This document shows, one piece after another, positions 53,328-64,000 of a stretch of 64,000 nt of DNA; the stretch's first letter is position 1, and each line of letters starts with the position of its first letter. Source of the DNA: Liolophura sinensis (Eukaryota; Mollusca; Polyplacophora; Chitonida; Chitonidae); contig NC_088301.1 in NCBI RefSeq assembly GCF_032854445.1, positions 38,921,187-38,985,186 of the forward strand, given 5' to 3'. The position numbers and the translations under genes were made by a program. The notes under the pieces were generated by a model. That model searched no databases. It saw only the letters and a list, made by a program, of their open reading frames with translations, and was not told where the DNA came from.

Positions 53328-53457
53328 CTCCCCACCTGGGAAGAGAGCTAAGTCGTGAACGATGCTCAAAGCTGTAAAGGTACACAGAAATATTTTTAGC
53401 TGCCAGCTTGTCCGCCATATGCGCTGTTGGTGCCACGATGATTGCATCTCCGAGAAG
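53328..53457 (-). CDS. Gene B exon 9
   Basis: 130 bp, phase 0 in (acceptor TTTTCAG) and phase 1 out (donor GTAAGG). It encodes LLGDAIIVAPTAHMADKLAA and then ISVYLYSFEHRS up to LPRWG. The D..I..P......A.....VYLY.F.HRS pattern is the conserved strand-helix-strand preceding the catalytic histidine. The frame is intact. Confidence 0.88.
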
Positions 53458-53926
53458 CTGAAAATTAAATCCTTGTATTTGTAGTTCTTATTTGAAACAC
53501 TACCGTAAGCACATTAAGCGCATAAAAAAGCGAATAAGGGCTGATGTCATGGTGAATAAAAACCCATCTGCTGCCAGATCGAAGCATTTTTAAAGTTGCT
53601 TTAAGAAAAATTGAGTATGGGGACACTTGGCCCTGAACATTCGCCTTCGTTTGTTAATTTGATGAAGTTAACACAGCATTAACATGAATTACGATCAAAT
53701 AAATTATCGATCAAATAATTAAACTGGCTGCAGTAGACCATTGAGTAAAAGCATATAAGGCTATCTAATTTTCTCAATCAAATGGTTTTATACTTTTGAA
53801 AGCTGATGGGAGACGTATTGAAACGACAAAGCATAGCGATGATATCAAGTTGTATAAGATCCAAATTCAAGGAATATCAAAAGAATTGTTCCCGAAATTG
53901 CTCATTCTGTCATCGATGATAAATAC

Positions 53927-54001
53927 CTCAGCAAACTGTTGCAGTGTAGCAATGGAATTGTTTGTTCTTGCCCAATCAGTGTATTCCATACATCAACAAA
54001 T
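53927..54001 (-). CDS. Gene B exon 8: YTDW exon with one extra base
   Basis: 75 bp, where 74 is expected from the flanking phases. After acceptor TCAACAG it reads DLLMY, then one extra G (53986-53987), then EYTDWARTNNSIATLQQFAE to donor GAG|GTATTT. YTDW is a hallmark of cholinesterase-like proteins at this position. It joins exon 9 in phase 0 (QQFAELLGDAIIVAP). Confidence 0.75.
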
Positions 54002-56277
54002 CTGTTGAGCAAAAACAATAAAAAAAGAGTCAAAGTCCATCCAAAACAATGCACCTAGCAATATAATAATATATTTTCATGCATTAAAATGGCTACCGCT
54101 TATATTAAATTCACAACAATGTCCCCCTATGTAGGTGCACAGGAATGTCTGCCATATAAGTACATACAAAACTAAAAAACCTGGCGACATCTGAGTAAGA
54201 CTCGGGTATTGTTCATAGATTATGTGTAATCCTATTTTTACGGGAACTGTGTTTGGTTTACCACAGGGCGGGGTGTGGTGTGCATTTCATGAAGATATTA
54301 AAGTATAATAGTAATAATTGTTGATGGTTTTGTTTCTTCGCGTATGGTTTTAACAAGATATTCCAAACCAGGTGACACCATAGAGCAATTTCAGAACATA
54401 GTTTGGCATGTTTTGTTTTTTTGTTTTACATGAATCTGAGGTCAGTCTGGACAGTTTTGCAAAATTTAAGGGCTGTGATGAAATGCTAATTATATTTAAT
54501 TAATTACTTACCTTGATATAAATCCACGCAAAGTACCTGAAGGTCTAATTTACTGAGAATCATGGGATTCATTCTGCAAATGTATTTTTGCGGATGCTTT
54601 ACGAAAATCTCAAAACTAGCCATTTCCCAGTCAAATTCTGGAGGTAGACAATTTACAAAAGATGGCGAATGTCTGCAGAAACGATTTTGGTTCTGGCACC
54701 ATTTTTTCTACCAGAAAAGTGGTAGAAAGTCAAGGATGTTTCAGTCGTTGAAGGCGTCGTATTTGTTCCAAATCTGTTTCGCAAAAGCATTTTTGGGTAT
54801 ATTGTAAAAAAGTATTATGTTCACAAAATAAAATATTTGCAACCAGATGCTGATATTGTACTACAACTACACAGAATCAAACTTGTATTGCAATATTTGG
54901 CTAATACCCAAAATCACTCTGAAACGGGTGAGGCGTCTGACGCTGGTTCGAACGCAACTCTACATTGTTCAGCTGCAGCCTACCTGTATGAGCCGTTTGT
55001 ATTCGTCAGGAGCAGTGGTTTACATCCCTATCGTACACATGAACTGTTCTTATGTCAGGAATGAAGAAAGACCAAGAAATTAACAAGCTGCAAATTTAGG
55101 ATGGGATTCTATGTTGATACAGAGACATGTTGCTAAACCAAAACCTCTAAATAATTCTGTAATCTCACGAACATCACTCTTTCTGCGTCAACGAAATCGC
55201 TAACAGCAAGTTCCCTTAAAACCCGATATGCATGCTTTACAATGGAACACAGCTGCCCCGTTGGAGTCTTTCAAGAAGAAATACACATCGTTTTTTCAAA
55301 CACGTTTTAAAACTAAACGTTCTCCATCCTAAATACAGTTAAAAATTTCCGCTGAAGCGAAACATCAGCTGACTGAGACTGGTCTATCGATTAACAGTTC
55401 CTAAGGTAAATAAGTAGGGGAGGCTACTCCACAAACGAAAAATACCTAGTGCTTCACACACGCTGGAGTAGCGAGTGTTACCCTCCACAATGGGGTCGTT
55501 TTCATTGTGGAATAACCTCCCTTAACTGGAACTTTTAAATTCAACTTTAGGTGGAGAAATGGGGCATATCGGCGTGAAACAAAGGTGTTGATGTCCTTTG
55601 GTCCGTCTCCGTGTAAACCAGTCGCTGTTAGCTATTTCGATTCAACGGAAGCTCATTTAGGTGGAGAAAATTTAGTTTTAGTTGCAAATGTACTTGAAAA
55701 ACGATGTGTATATCTTCTGCTGCGACTCCAGCTGAGAGGCTGTGTTTCATCATAAACGTTAAGGACGTTAAGAGAATTTGCTGTGAGCGATTTTGTTGTT
55801 CGTTGTTCGCGATGTTCGAGAGACGGTAGCCTTATTTAGAAGTTGTTTTGGGAGGAATTTACAAAAACATGTACTTTGTTGAATTTTTGTGGTGTCGTAT
55901 TACGTTACTACGGAAAAAAATGCTGTTATTGGTCACGACACTATGAATCAACTGCACCAAAACCGCTATCCATATAACATTTCGAACTGCTGGAAAATCT
56001 TATGCCGTCACATCTGTAATAAGTGATGAACAACGGTGAACACCCCATATACTCTTGATTTCACGAAATTGTATGATCAGCCACTTGATCTGTAAAAATT
56101 GGAGATCCTAATGCGTCTGATTGTCAGAACTCATTTCCAACTTATATGAAACTCAGAACTATGTATGAAACAGGCAACCAAACAGTTTTACTTAAAGATA
56201 CATACCCTGTAGTACATCTAATTATGTCACTTGTAAATATATTTATGGTCTAACTGAGATATACGTAGCTCACTCAC
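54002..56277 (-). other. Gene B intron 7 (2.3 kb)
   Basis: No coding sequence recognised. Around 55.4-55.7 kb the phrase TTTAGGTGGAGAAA occurs twice and CTCCACAATG/CATTGTGGA forms a small inverted repeat, so a decayed repeat may be present, but its limits cannot be set. Confidence 0.6.
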
Positions 56278-56385
56278 CTACATTCCTTCAATTGGTGGAA
56301 AAATGGCATGATCCCCTTTCAAGACACTTTTGAGAAATTCTGTTTGATATGACAGACGGCTGTAATACCTTTATTACTGCATTTG
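56278..56385 (-). CDS. Gene B exon 7: helical linker exon with two compensating frame breaks
   Basis: 108 bp from acceptor TATTTCAG to donor TAG|GTGAGT. It begins ANAVI, then an apparent extra A in a three-A run (56370-56372) leads into RYYSRLSYQTEFLKSVLKGD and HAIFPPIE. A missing A near 56287 then gives RNV and the correct phase into exon 8. The +1 and -1 changes cancel, so the total length stays divisible by 3 as the flanking phases require. The conserved content is typical of the variable region between NEG and YTDW. Confidence 0.65.
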
Positions 56386-56514
56386 CTGAAATAATAGGAA
56401 ACGCAAACCTAAAACTCCACACAACTTTGCAAGCATTCTCAAATACCAGTATTATTAGAAACGATAGGTAACAAAAATTATACTTATCAAATTTTCACTT
56501 TTCTGACTATGTAC

Positions 56515-56655
56515 CTGGCATAGAACCCTCATTCTTTGTAAACCCGGCAAATATCTGCTGAATGTGGACATCGCCCTCCTGTAATAGCTTCTCAGGGAGG
56601 TCTGTAAGCAGGTGACCATCCACAACTGGTAAAATATGGGTACATGCTGAGACTC
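56515..56655 (-). CDS. Gene B exon 6: PVVDG and triad-glutamate exon
   Basis: 141 bp between acceptor TTTACTAG and donor CCAG|GTACAT. It encodes VSACTHILPVVDGHLLTDLP and then IQQIFAGFTKNEGSMP. PVVDG and NEGS are conserved blocks; the E of NEG is the expected acid of the Ser-Glu-His triad. The frame is intact within the exon, with one carried base in and one out. Confidence 0.85.
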
Positions 56656-57170
56656 CTAGTAAACAGAAATATTCTCAATTAGATTTGACAGACTCACGGA
56701 CTGATTGGTGTTTCACGCAGTGCTGAAAATTTTTTCACATAGGCTCTGAATACTCGCGTGGAAAACAATTAATCAGCTATGGGAGTACAGTATATAATAT
56801 AACCAAATTGTCATTAGGAATATCCTGTGCGGGAGAGCAGGTAACCAAACTGTGTCCGCAGGTTTTGTTATTGGGCTGAACTTCATAAATGTAAGTACTA
56901 ATTTAAGATCAGACAAACAAAGGCATTAGGTGGGGGACGTGGATGTGGTGTTTCACTTCCCAACTAGCAGTAAAGTGTTTTCTGATGTCCTGTATAGATA
57001 ATTGGTTCATTAATTCATTTCGCAGTATTGTGTTTAGCAACTGTGTTTTTGTTTTACACTTTTATTATGCAAACATGAAGATTCCTCAAGCTTTAAAAGT
57101 AAAATACAATCGTCTGTCAAATAAATTTTAAAAATACTAGATATAACTTAGTTACACTTTGGTAACTTAC

Positions 57171-57358
57171 TTTTTTTTTAAAATTAACTAGTTGCTGAGC
57201 AGGAATCTCCTGAAGACAGGCTTTGAAAGATCGCGAGTCATCCAGATCACATCCAAATTGAGCTCCGAATGCTTAACATCATCATTATCAAACGACTTCT
57301 TTATAGCCAGTGAAGATGTTGGGGCGCCGCTCTGTGTAATCCACCGACTGAAAAAGGC
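57171..57358 (-). CDS. Gene B exon 5: QSG exon with two compensating frame breaks
   Basis: The acceptor GAATTCCAG is followed by GLFQSV, then one extra G (57341-57342), then ITQSGAPTSSLAIKKSFDND, then one missing G near 57272, then QFGCDLDDSRSFKACLQEIP up to donor AAA|GTAAGT. It is homologous to gene A exon 5, including the LGC...CLQ cysteine pair. As written, exon 5 ends in phase 0, whereas exon 6 needs one carried base. The exon ends in a run of nine A, so a further missing A would reconcile them. Confidence 0.75.
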
Positions 57359-57774
57359 CTGGAATTCACGATTTCAAAAAGGTTTCCCCAAAGTTTGAAA
57401 ATAATTTATACTGGTATAAATTATTTATTAGGTATTATTTACAGATTAACATATAAAAATACTGTACAGCTCATTACACACAATATAAATGACCTACAAC
57501 ATAAGTTATGATTTAACATTATTTATATACTTCGCTCCAAAGTAGGCCTTTCAATACGATTTAATTCCTAGAAACTGAGATATTACGCCTCTTTCCAGAC
57601 ATACACTGGGTTATTCGTGACTAATTTCGGATATTTATAGGCGTTACTGAACAACGCGGAATTTTATGTAAATGAAAGTTTTTAAACGAGAATTATAATT
57701 TTAAAATATAGAAACAGAGTGAGACATGCATGATTGAAACGTATGCATGGAACGCTGAGTTTTTGTAAAGTTAC

Positions 57775-59441
<1,667 letters not shown>

Positions 59442-59592
59442 CAATTGATCCAAGGCGATAGTTGAAGGTGATCAGAATGATATCTGTAAAGGAAGCTATG
59501 ATACTCCCGTCAAACATTCCACCCATGCCGGCATCGTTTGATCCCCCGTGAACAAACACAAACACAGGTAACGACGCAAAGTCTTTACGCAG
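59442..59592 (-). CDS. Gene B exon 3: HGG oxyanion exon
   Basis: 151 bp, phase 0 in (acceptor CTTACAG) and phase 1 out (donor GTAAGA). It encodes LRKDFASLPVFVFVHGGSND and then IILITFNYRLGSIG. It corresponds one-to-one with gene A exon 3 (145 bp), with identical phases. The frame is intact. Confidence 0.92.
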
Positions 59593-60351
59593 CTGTAAGG
59601 CAAAGTGTTCACAACGTTCAAGAATAATTGTTAATTTATTTAAAATAACCATGACATACTGTAACATTCTTTGTTTTGTCAAAGAATGTCACAATACACG
59701 TATCGATTAAGAAAAATATTACCTGACCTCCTGCGTTTAAACTGTTGTTTGTGAAGATAAACCAGTTTATTATAATCAACAAACGTTACCTTTACATTTA
59801 CTAAAGCTAAATAATGCAGCTATTAAACACGTATTTGCAAATACAGTCTATTGGAGTACTGAGTTTGTAATAATTCATGCCGAGATTGCTGGATTGGTTG
59901 ATAATTTAATAAAACCTGCATGTGTAAACTTGCAGTTGTCAGCTACACGAATAAATTTATCTTAGTAGTAATCCAACTCTTTCATTCATCTTGAAACGAT
60001 TCTGTAAACAATATTCTTCACTGCTACCCGCAGCTCCTGTATTCTTTCACATCAAGCTCAATAAACAATATTCTTCACTGCTACCCGCAGGTCCTGTATT
60101 CTTTCACATCAAGCTCAATAACACTTTGTACTTGAATTTATAAAATGTTGTCGTAACATTCTAGTTAAAGGAAACATGAAGGTTTTTGACAGTTAGATAA
60201 GTCGACTCTTATCAGAGAAACAAAGTAATCCAGCGAATCGCAACTAAGTGATTATGGTATTTATGTCTTACAAACTCGATTGTTCTTATCGTATGATATA
60301 TACTATATTTATCACTAATTCCATTTTAATAAATATTAAACACACATGTAC
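59593..60351 (-). other. Gene B intron 2 (0.76 kb)
   Basis: Holds a 57-bp direct duplication at 60.01-60.12 kb; otherwise AT-rich with no gene. Confidence 0.6.
60008..60121. repeat. 57-bp direct tandem duplication
   Basis: The sequence starting CAATATTCTTCACTGCTACC and including TTCTTTCACATCAAGCTCAA occurs twice in a row with essentially one difference (CAGCTCCTG against CAGGTCCTG). Near-identity points to a recent duplication or an assembly artefact. Confidence 0.92.
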
Positions 60352-60513
60352 CTGAGGTGCAAATATGTTAAGATACAAGCAGTCCTCGCTCTGGTAATCG
60401 AAGTCCGGGTAATGGGCTTGTAGATACTCTAGGGCGCTGTCAGATTGTGCACAAGCGGGAGATAACTCTGTCGTGTTGATAATTCCATCCCAATGCGGAA
60501 GGGCTTGAGGGGG
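60352..60513 (-). CDS. Gene B exon 2: EDCLYLN exon
   Basis: 162 bp, 54 codons, phase 0 on both sides (acceptor TTTCCAG, donor CAG|GTACAT). It starts PPQALPHWDG and ends SEDCLYLNIFAPQ, matching gene A exon 2 in position, phase and motif. The frame is intact. It is the first exon of B recognised in the window. Confidence 0.9.
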
Positions 60514-60602
60514 CTGGAAAGAAAATTTTATAGAACTGGACTTGTGGAATAACTATATCATTGCTGCTGAAGTGAACACCAGGTTTCCTGCACTCATAAA
60601 TC

Positions 60603-60974
60603 TCACCAACCTTGTATAAGTATATAACTTTTAATTCCGTTCATCATGGGCTTAGGAGCATTAAATGTATCCTGTTGTATAAAATCGCCACGCTGAACAG
60701 TTGTAATTAGACGGAAAGTGAGACACATGTTTTTGATTATTGACAACTTTTCTTTGTCCGCAAGCCATGATGTTTTTGTTTGTAGCATATTACCCATAAA
60801 ACGCCTTTTGTACTTGACTGGAATATTGACATCATTCTTTTCGGACAGTGCTTTTGATCGTTTTTCTAGAAAACTACAAATCGAAGCTGTTTGTAATTTG
60901 GCAACGAAATTCTTGATGATATTATCTTGTTCTTTTCTAGCAAGACCTTTAAACAGCTTCCTTTCAAGAACCAA
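60603..60974 (-). CDS. Unrecognised ORF, 123 codons, probably repeat-derived
   Basis: Minus-strand open frame rich in lysine, ending 90 bp upstream of gene B exon 2. It includes KEQDNIIKNFVAKLQTASIC and PVKYKRRFMGNMLQTKT. The N-terminal portion (60945-60974) overlaps a dispersed repeat also present at 35.2 kb, and the opposite strand is open over nearly the same interval. I recognise no domain; a fragment of an interspersed element is the simplest reading. Confidence 0.2.
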   Translation of the reverse strand: MVLERKLFKGLARKEQDNIIKNFVAKLQTASICSFLEKRSKALSEKNDVNIPVKYKRRFMGNMLQTKTSWLADKEKLSIIKNMCLTFRLITTVQRGDFIQQDTFNAPKPMMNGIKSYILIQGW

Positions 60975-61050
60975 TGGTCGTATCCTTCTGAAATTTGCTG
61001 TATGTAGGGTAATACTAGCTAAATAAAGTTTGAAAAAGACATTTTACGAT
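60940..61050. repeat. Dispersed repeat fragment shared with 35.19-35.33 kb
   Basis: CCTTTAAACA, TTTCAAGAACCAATGG, GGGTAATACTAGCTAAATAA and AGTTTGAAAAAGACATT align with the 35.2 kb copy. It ends directly next to the 31-bp minisatellite. Confidence 0.65.
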
Positions 61051-61065
61051 TACTGACTCAAAACG

Positions 61066-61975
61066 TCAGTTTTGGTTGGCGACTGGTATGCAAATATCTG
61101 TCTTGGTTGACGGCTGGTATGCAAATGTCTGTTTTGGTTGTCGGCTGGTATGCAAATGTCTGTTTTGGTTGTCGGCTGGTATGCAAATGTCTGTTTTGAT
61201 TGGCCGCTGGTATGCAAAAATCTGTTTTGGTTGGCGGCTGGTATGCAAATGTCTGTTTTGGTTGGCGACTGGTATGCAAATGTCTGCTTTGGTTGGCGAC
61301 TGGTATGCAAATGTCTGTTTTGGTTGGCGGCTGGTATGCAAATGTCTGTTTTGGTTGGCAGCTGGTCCGCAAATGTCTATTTTGGTTGGTGACTTTTATG
61401 CAAATGTCTGTCTTGGTTGACGGCTGGTATGCAAATGTCTGATTTGGTTGGCGGCTGGTATGCAAATGTCTGTTTTGGTTGGCAGCTGGTCTGCAAATGT
61501 CTGTTTTGGTTGGTGACTTTTATGCAAATGTCTGTCTTGGTTGACGGCTGGTATGCAAATGTCTGTTTTGGTTGGCTGCTGGTATGCAAATCTCTGATTG
61601 GTTGGCCCCTGGTATGCAAAAATCTGTTTTGGTTGGTGACTGGTATGCAAATGTCTGTTTTGGTTGGCGACTGGTATGCAAATGTCTGTCTTGTTTGACG
61701 GCTGGTTTGCAAATGTCTGTTTTGGTTGGCGGCTGGTATGCAAGTGTCTGTTTTGGTTGGCCGCTGGTATGCAAATCTCTGATTGGTTGGCCCCTGGTAT
61801 GCAAAAATCTGTTTTGGTTGGTGACTGGTATGCAAATGTCTGTTTTGGCTGGCGACTGGTATGCAAATGTCTGTTTTGACTGGCGGCTGGTATGCAAATG
61901 TCTGTCTTGGTTGATGGTTGTTATGCAAATGTCTGTTTTGGTTGGCGGCTGGTATGCAAAAATCTGTTTTGGTGC
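61066..61975. repeat. 31-bp minisatellite carrying ATGCAAAT octamers, about 29 units
   Basis: Units read approximately TGTTTTGGTTGGCGGCTGGT then ATGCAAATGTC. By hand count 21 units keep a perfect ATGCAAAT octamer; others read ATGCAAAA, CTGCAAAT or TTGCAAAT. The array is open in several frames on both strands (up to 183 codons) because the unit lacks stops, so none of these are genes. It lies roughly 0.55 kb upstream of gene B exon 2 in transcript order. Confidence 0.96.
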
Positions 61976-64000
61976 CCTAATGTAAATTCCGTCGGAAACT
62001 CGCCATTGGTCGAATATAATGGGTCATAAATTTTTCGAGTTTTGATATAACTTTTTCCGGGGTACTTTGCGTTGGTGATTCCAAATCTGTTTGTTTGTGT
62101 GAGTGTTTAATTCACGTAAGTTCATTTAGAAAACTGTGAGAGTTGCAAATTTCCATCAAACTGTACCCAAGGTATGTGATATCTGAACATACTTGGATTT
62201 TGATTCATACTGTTCTCCCTAAAAGTGTATAAATGACATCATTATATCAGAAATAGAAACTTTAGCCGCATTCCATGTAACTTACTAGAAGGTAACTGGA
62301 CAATTATATACTCTTTTAGCTGCTTTCGTTAGTTGTCATTCGATGCAACAATTTTGCTATGAGATATCCGTGTGCCGTCGATACTTCTTAGGTTTTAACT
62401 TAACTTGTGATATTGTATATATATATAAAAGGCCTCAGCATAGAGAGTCTGACTACAATATGATAGCTGACAAATCGTCACACGTATTTCCGGTGAAATT
62501 CGGCCTCTTGTCAATTATTTTGTTCAAAAAGTTGTTGGGGTTTTCAGCTTGTTAATTTCAAGAATAATATTAAATTGCTCCCTTTTTATTCCTACCTCTT
62601 CCAACATTCTTGCTTACCCATCTCTTAATTTTGTGTTCAGAATCCGAGAGTGTTGAGAATAATGCAAACATTCTCACAGATAACCTTCGACATAAGAGCA
62701 CTCCAATGTGTTTGTCGTTCAACTGACCTTGTCAAGCAAAACAGTGTTGTATCTTTGCTACACTACACATACACTCCGACATTTGTACAAACAATCTCCA
62801 TCAAGTTGCATGACTGATTTGCTGCCACGAAATTAACCCCATTATAAGACCTGGCCCTTAACACGTAAATAACGCGCATGACACGAAGGAAAATACGGCA
62901 ACTGTTTCTTGTACGACGCGGATCTCTTCTCGTGTTACCGAGTAAACTGAAAGCCACGTGACTTTTCAAGTGGCCTGCTATGAATTCTGTATGAATAGGA
63001 ACAGTAATTCGTCAACATTCATATATATATTTAAGACTCTCATAAAGAACTGAAAAAGCTGTGTTGTCATCACATAAAAAAGCACGAAAACAGAGATTAG
63101 ACAATTGTTCATATTCATATTGTTCAAAGTTTGGTATGACCAAATGGAGGATGGTGTATGGTGTTCGACAGTTACATGGACACGTCCAGCTCTCAGCCAT
63201 GTGATATTAATTTAGTACAGTGAGCTCCAGGATAGGGTGTGTGGGTGGGGATATACACACAGCCTTGGGTAAACACAGTTGACTCTTCAAACACACTCCC
63301 TTGTTGTGAAATGTGCAAAATGTCGAGATTTCTCGCTTAGCTGTAAGGGATCTCAAGAAACACGCCAAGCACCTTTAGAGGTTCACTAGTGGACGGCAGA
63401 ACGGTTCAAAATAAACACATCCCAGGACTGAATCGATGAAAGGCTCTCATGGCAAACTGCGTAAATCTGATACAATGCATTAAAAATATCACTACTTTTT
63501 CTTCGTCCTGACAAACTGGACTCCTCAAACAATGACTCGCCCGTGAGCACACAGAAGACAAACGATGAGCTGCAAGCACGACCCTCCGTGTCTAAACGGC
63601 TATTGCAGAACGTGTTGTTAAACATCGGGACAGATGACTCCTTGGGCAGTTACTTGCCAAATGGGACATCTCGCAAGTGGGGACGCTATTCTATAGGTCG
63701 TACGCTTGTCTACATTAACCGTTGCGTAACCGTTTTCTGTTAAGAAGATCAAGATGATCAAACACTGATAAGAGTCTAAGTGTTTGTGCTACCTTTAACC
63801 GCGTTAGTGCGTGTGCCACTGACAACATTTGTGAATTTGAAACTTTAGTGTCCCATTGGAAGTTTTGCTTCCATTCACATAGATTCGCACATTTTGTCAA
63901 TTTCAACGTTTTAATTATCAGGAGATATCTGACATTTTACAGTGTGTTATTTCATGTCTCTTAGCAAATGGATAAAGCGTCGATATAAAGACCATATTAG

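Larger units (their letters stand above)
60514..64000. other. Upstream of gene B exon 2 (probably intron 1)
   Basis: No homologue of gene A exon 1 (GIP-x-A-x-PP block) was found on the minus strand up to the window edge. Contents are a repeat-related ORF (60.6-61.0 kb), the octamer minisatellite (61.07-61.97 kb), and 62-64 kb of AT-rich sequence in which I see no gene. Confidence 0.55.

Noticed and set aside
54513-54700. Exon-like minus-strand stretch ending in a perfect GTAAGT donor (CVDLYQG)
   Set aside because: It falls where an extra gene B exon could lie, but exons 7 and 8 already join in phase without it and it has no family motif or good acceptor.
61050-61985. Many overlapping open frames up to 183 codons on both strands
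   Set aside because: They are translations of the 31-bp octamer minisatellite.

Overview
The window is eukaryotic, AT-rich and mostly non-coding. It has small exons with GT/AG junctions, introns up to about 12 kb, (TA)n tracts, minisatellites, hairpin elements and tRNA-derived SINEs. One SINE (39.73-39.99 kb) resembles a family I know from molluscan genomes, so a lophotrochozoan, most likely a mollusc, is the best guess. No bacterial-type operon, rRNA, functional tRNA or CRISPR array was seen.

The only confidently recognised genes are two tandem, same-strand (minus) paralogues of the type-B carboxylesterase/cholinesterase family. Gene A starts with a signal-peptide exon at 29451 and runs left through exons at 18004-17840, 5417-5273, 2166-1981 and 1429-1227, then leaves the window. 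It covers the N-terminal half, including the HGG oxyanion motif and the GHSAGG nucleophile elbow. Gene B lies upstream, from an exon at 60513 to a stop codon at 52060 (exons 2-11; exon 1 is not in the window). It supplies the C-terminal half that A lacks here: the glutamate region, a YTDW motif, the catalytic histidine and a last exon with a transmembrane helix. Over exons 2-4 the two genes share intron positions and phases, which is strong evidence of tandem duplication. Both products should be secretory-pathway serine esterases, and B is probably anchored in the membrane.

The middle of gene B (53.9-57.9 kb) carries about seven apparent one-base frame breaks, all in or next to short A or G runs. 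Splice sites and motifs on either side are intact. This is either a cluster of consensus errors or a young pseudogene.

Region by region: 0-29.5 kb is gene A with very long introns containing two (TA)n tracts, a 54-bp minisatellite with a 108-bp higher-order unit (11.5-12.3 kb), a SINE (15.2 kb) and three inverted-repeat elements (16.9, 22.6 and 23.2 kb). 29.5-52 kb is intergenic, with an inverted-repeat element (30.3 kb), a 41-bp minisatellite (31.5-33.3 kb), SINEs (35.6 and 39.7 kb), a 33-bp minisatellite (44 kb), a pair of homologous segments (33.8/43.2 kb) and one unassigned exon-like ORF (46.2 kb). 52-60.5 kb is gene B. 60.5-64 kb is presumably intron 1 or upstream DNA of B and holds a 31-bp minisatellite in which most units contain the POU/Oct octamer ATGCAAAT.

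All exon boundaries come from reading splice junctions and family motifs by eye. No transcript, alignment or database search was available.
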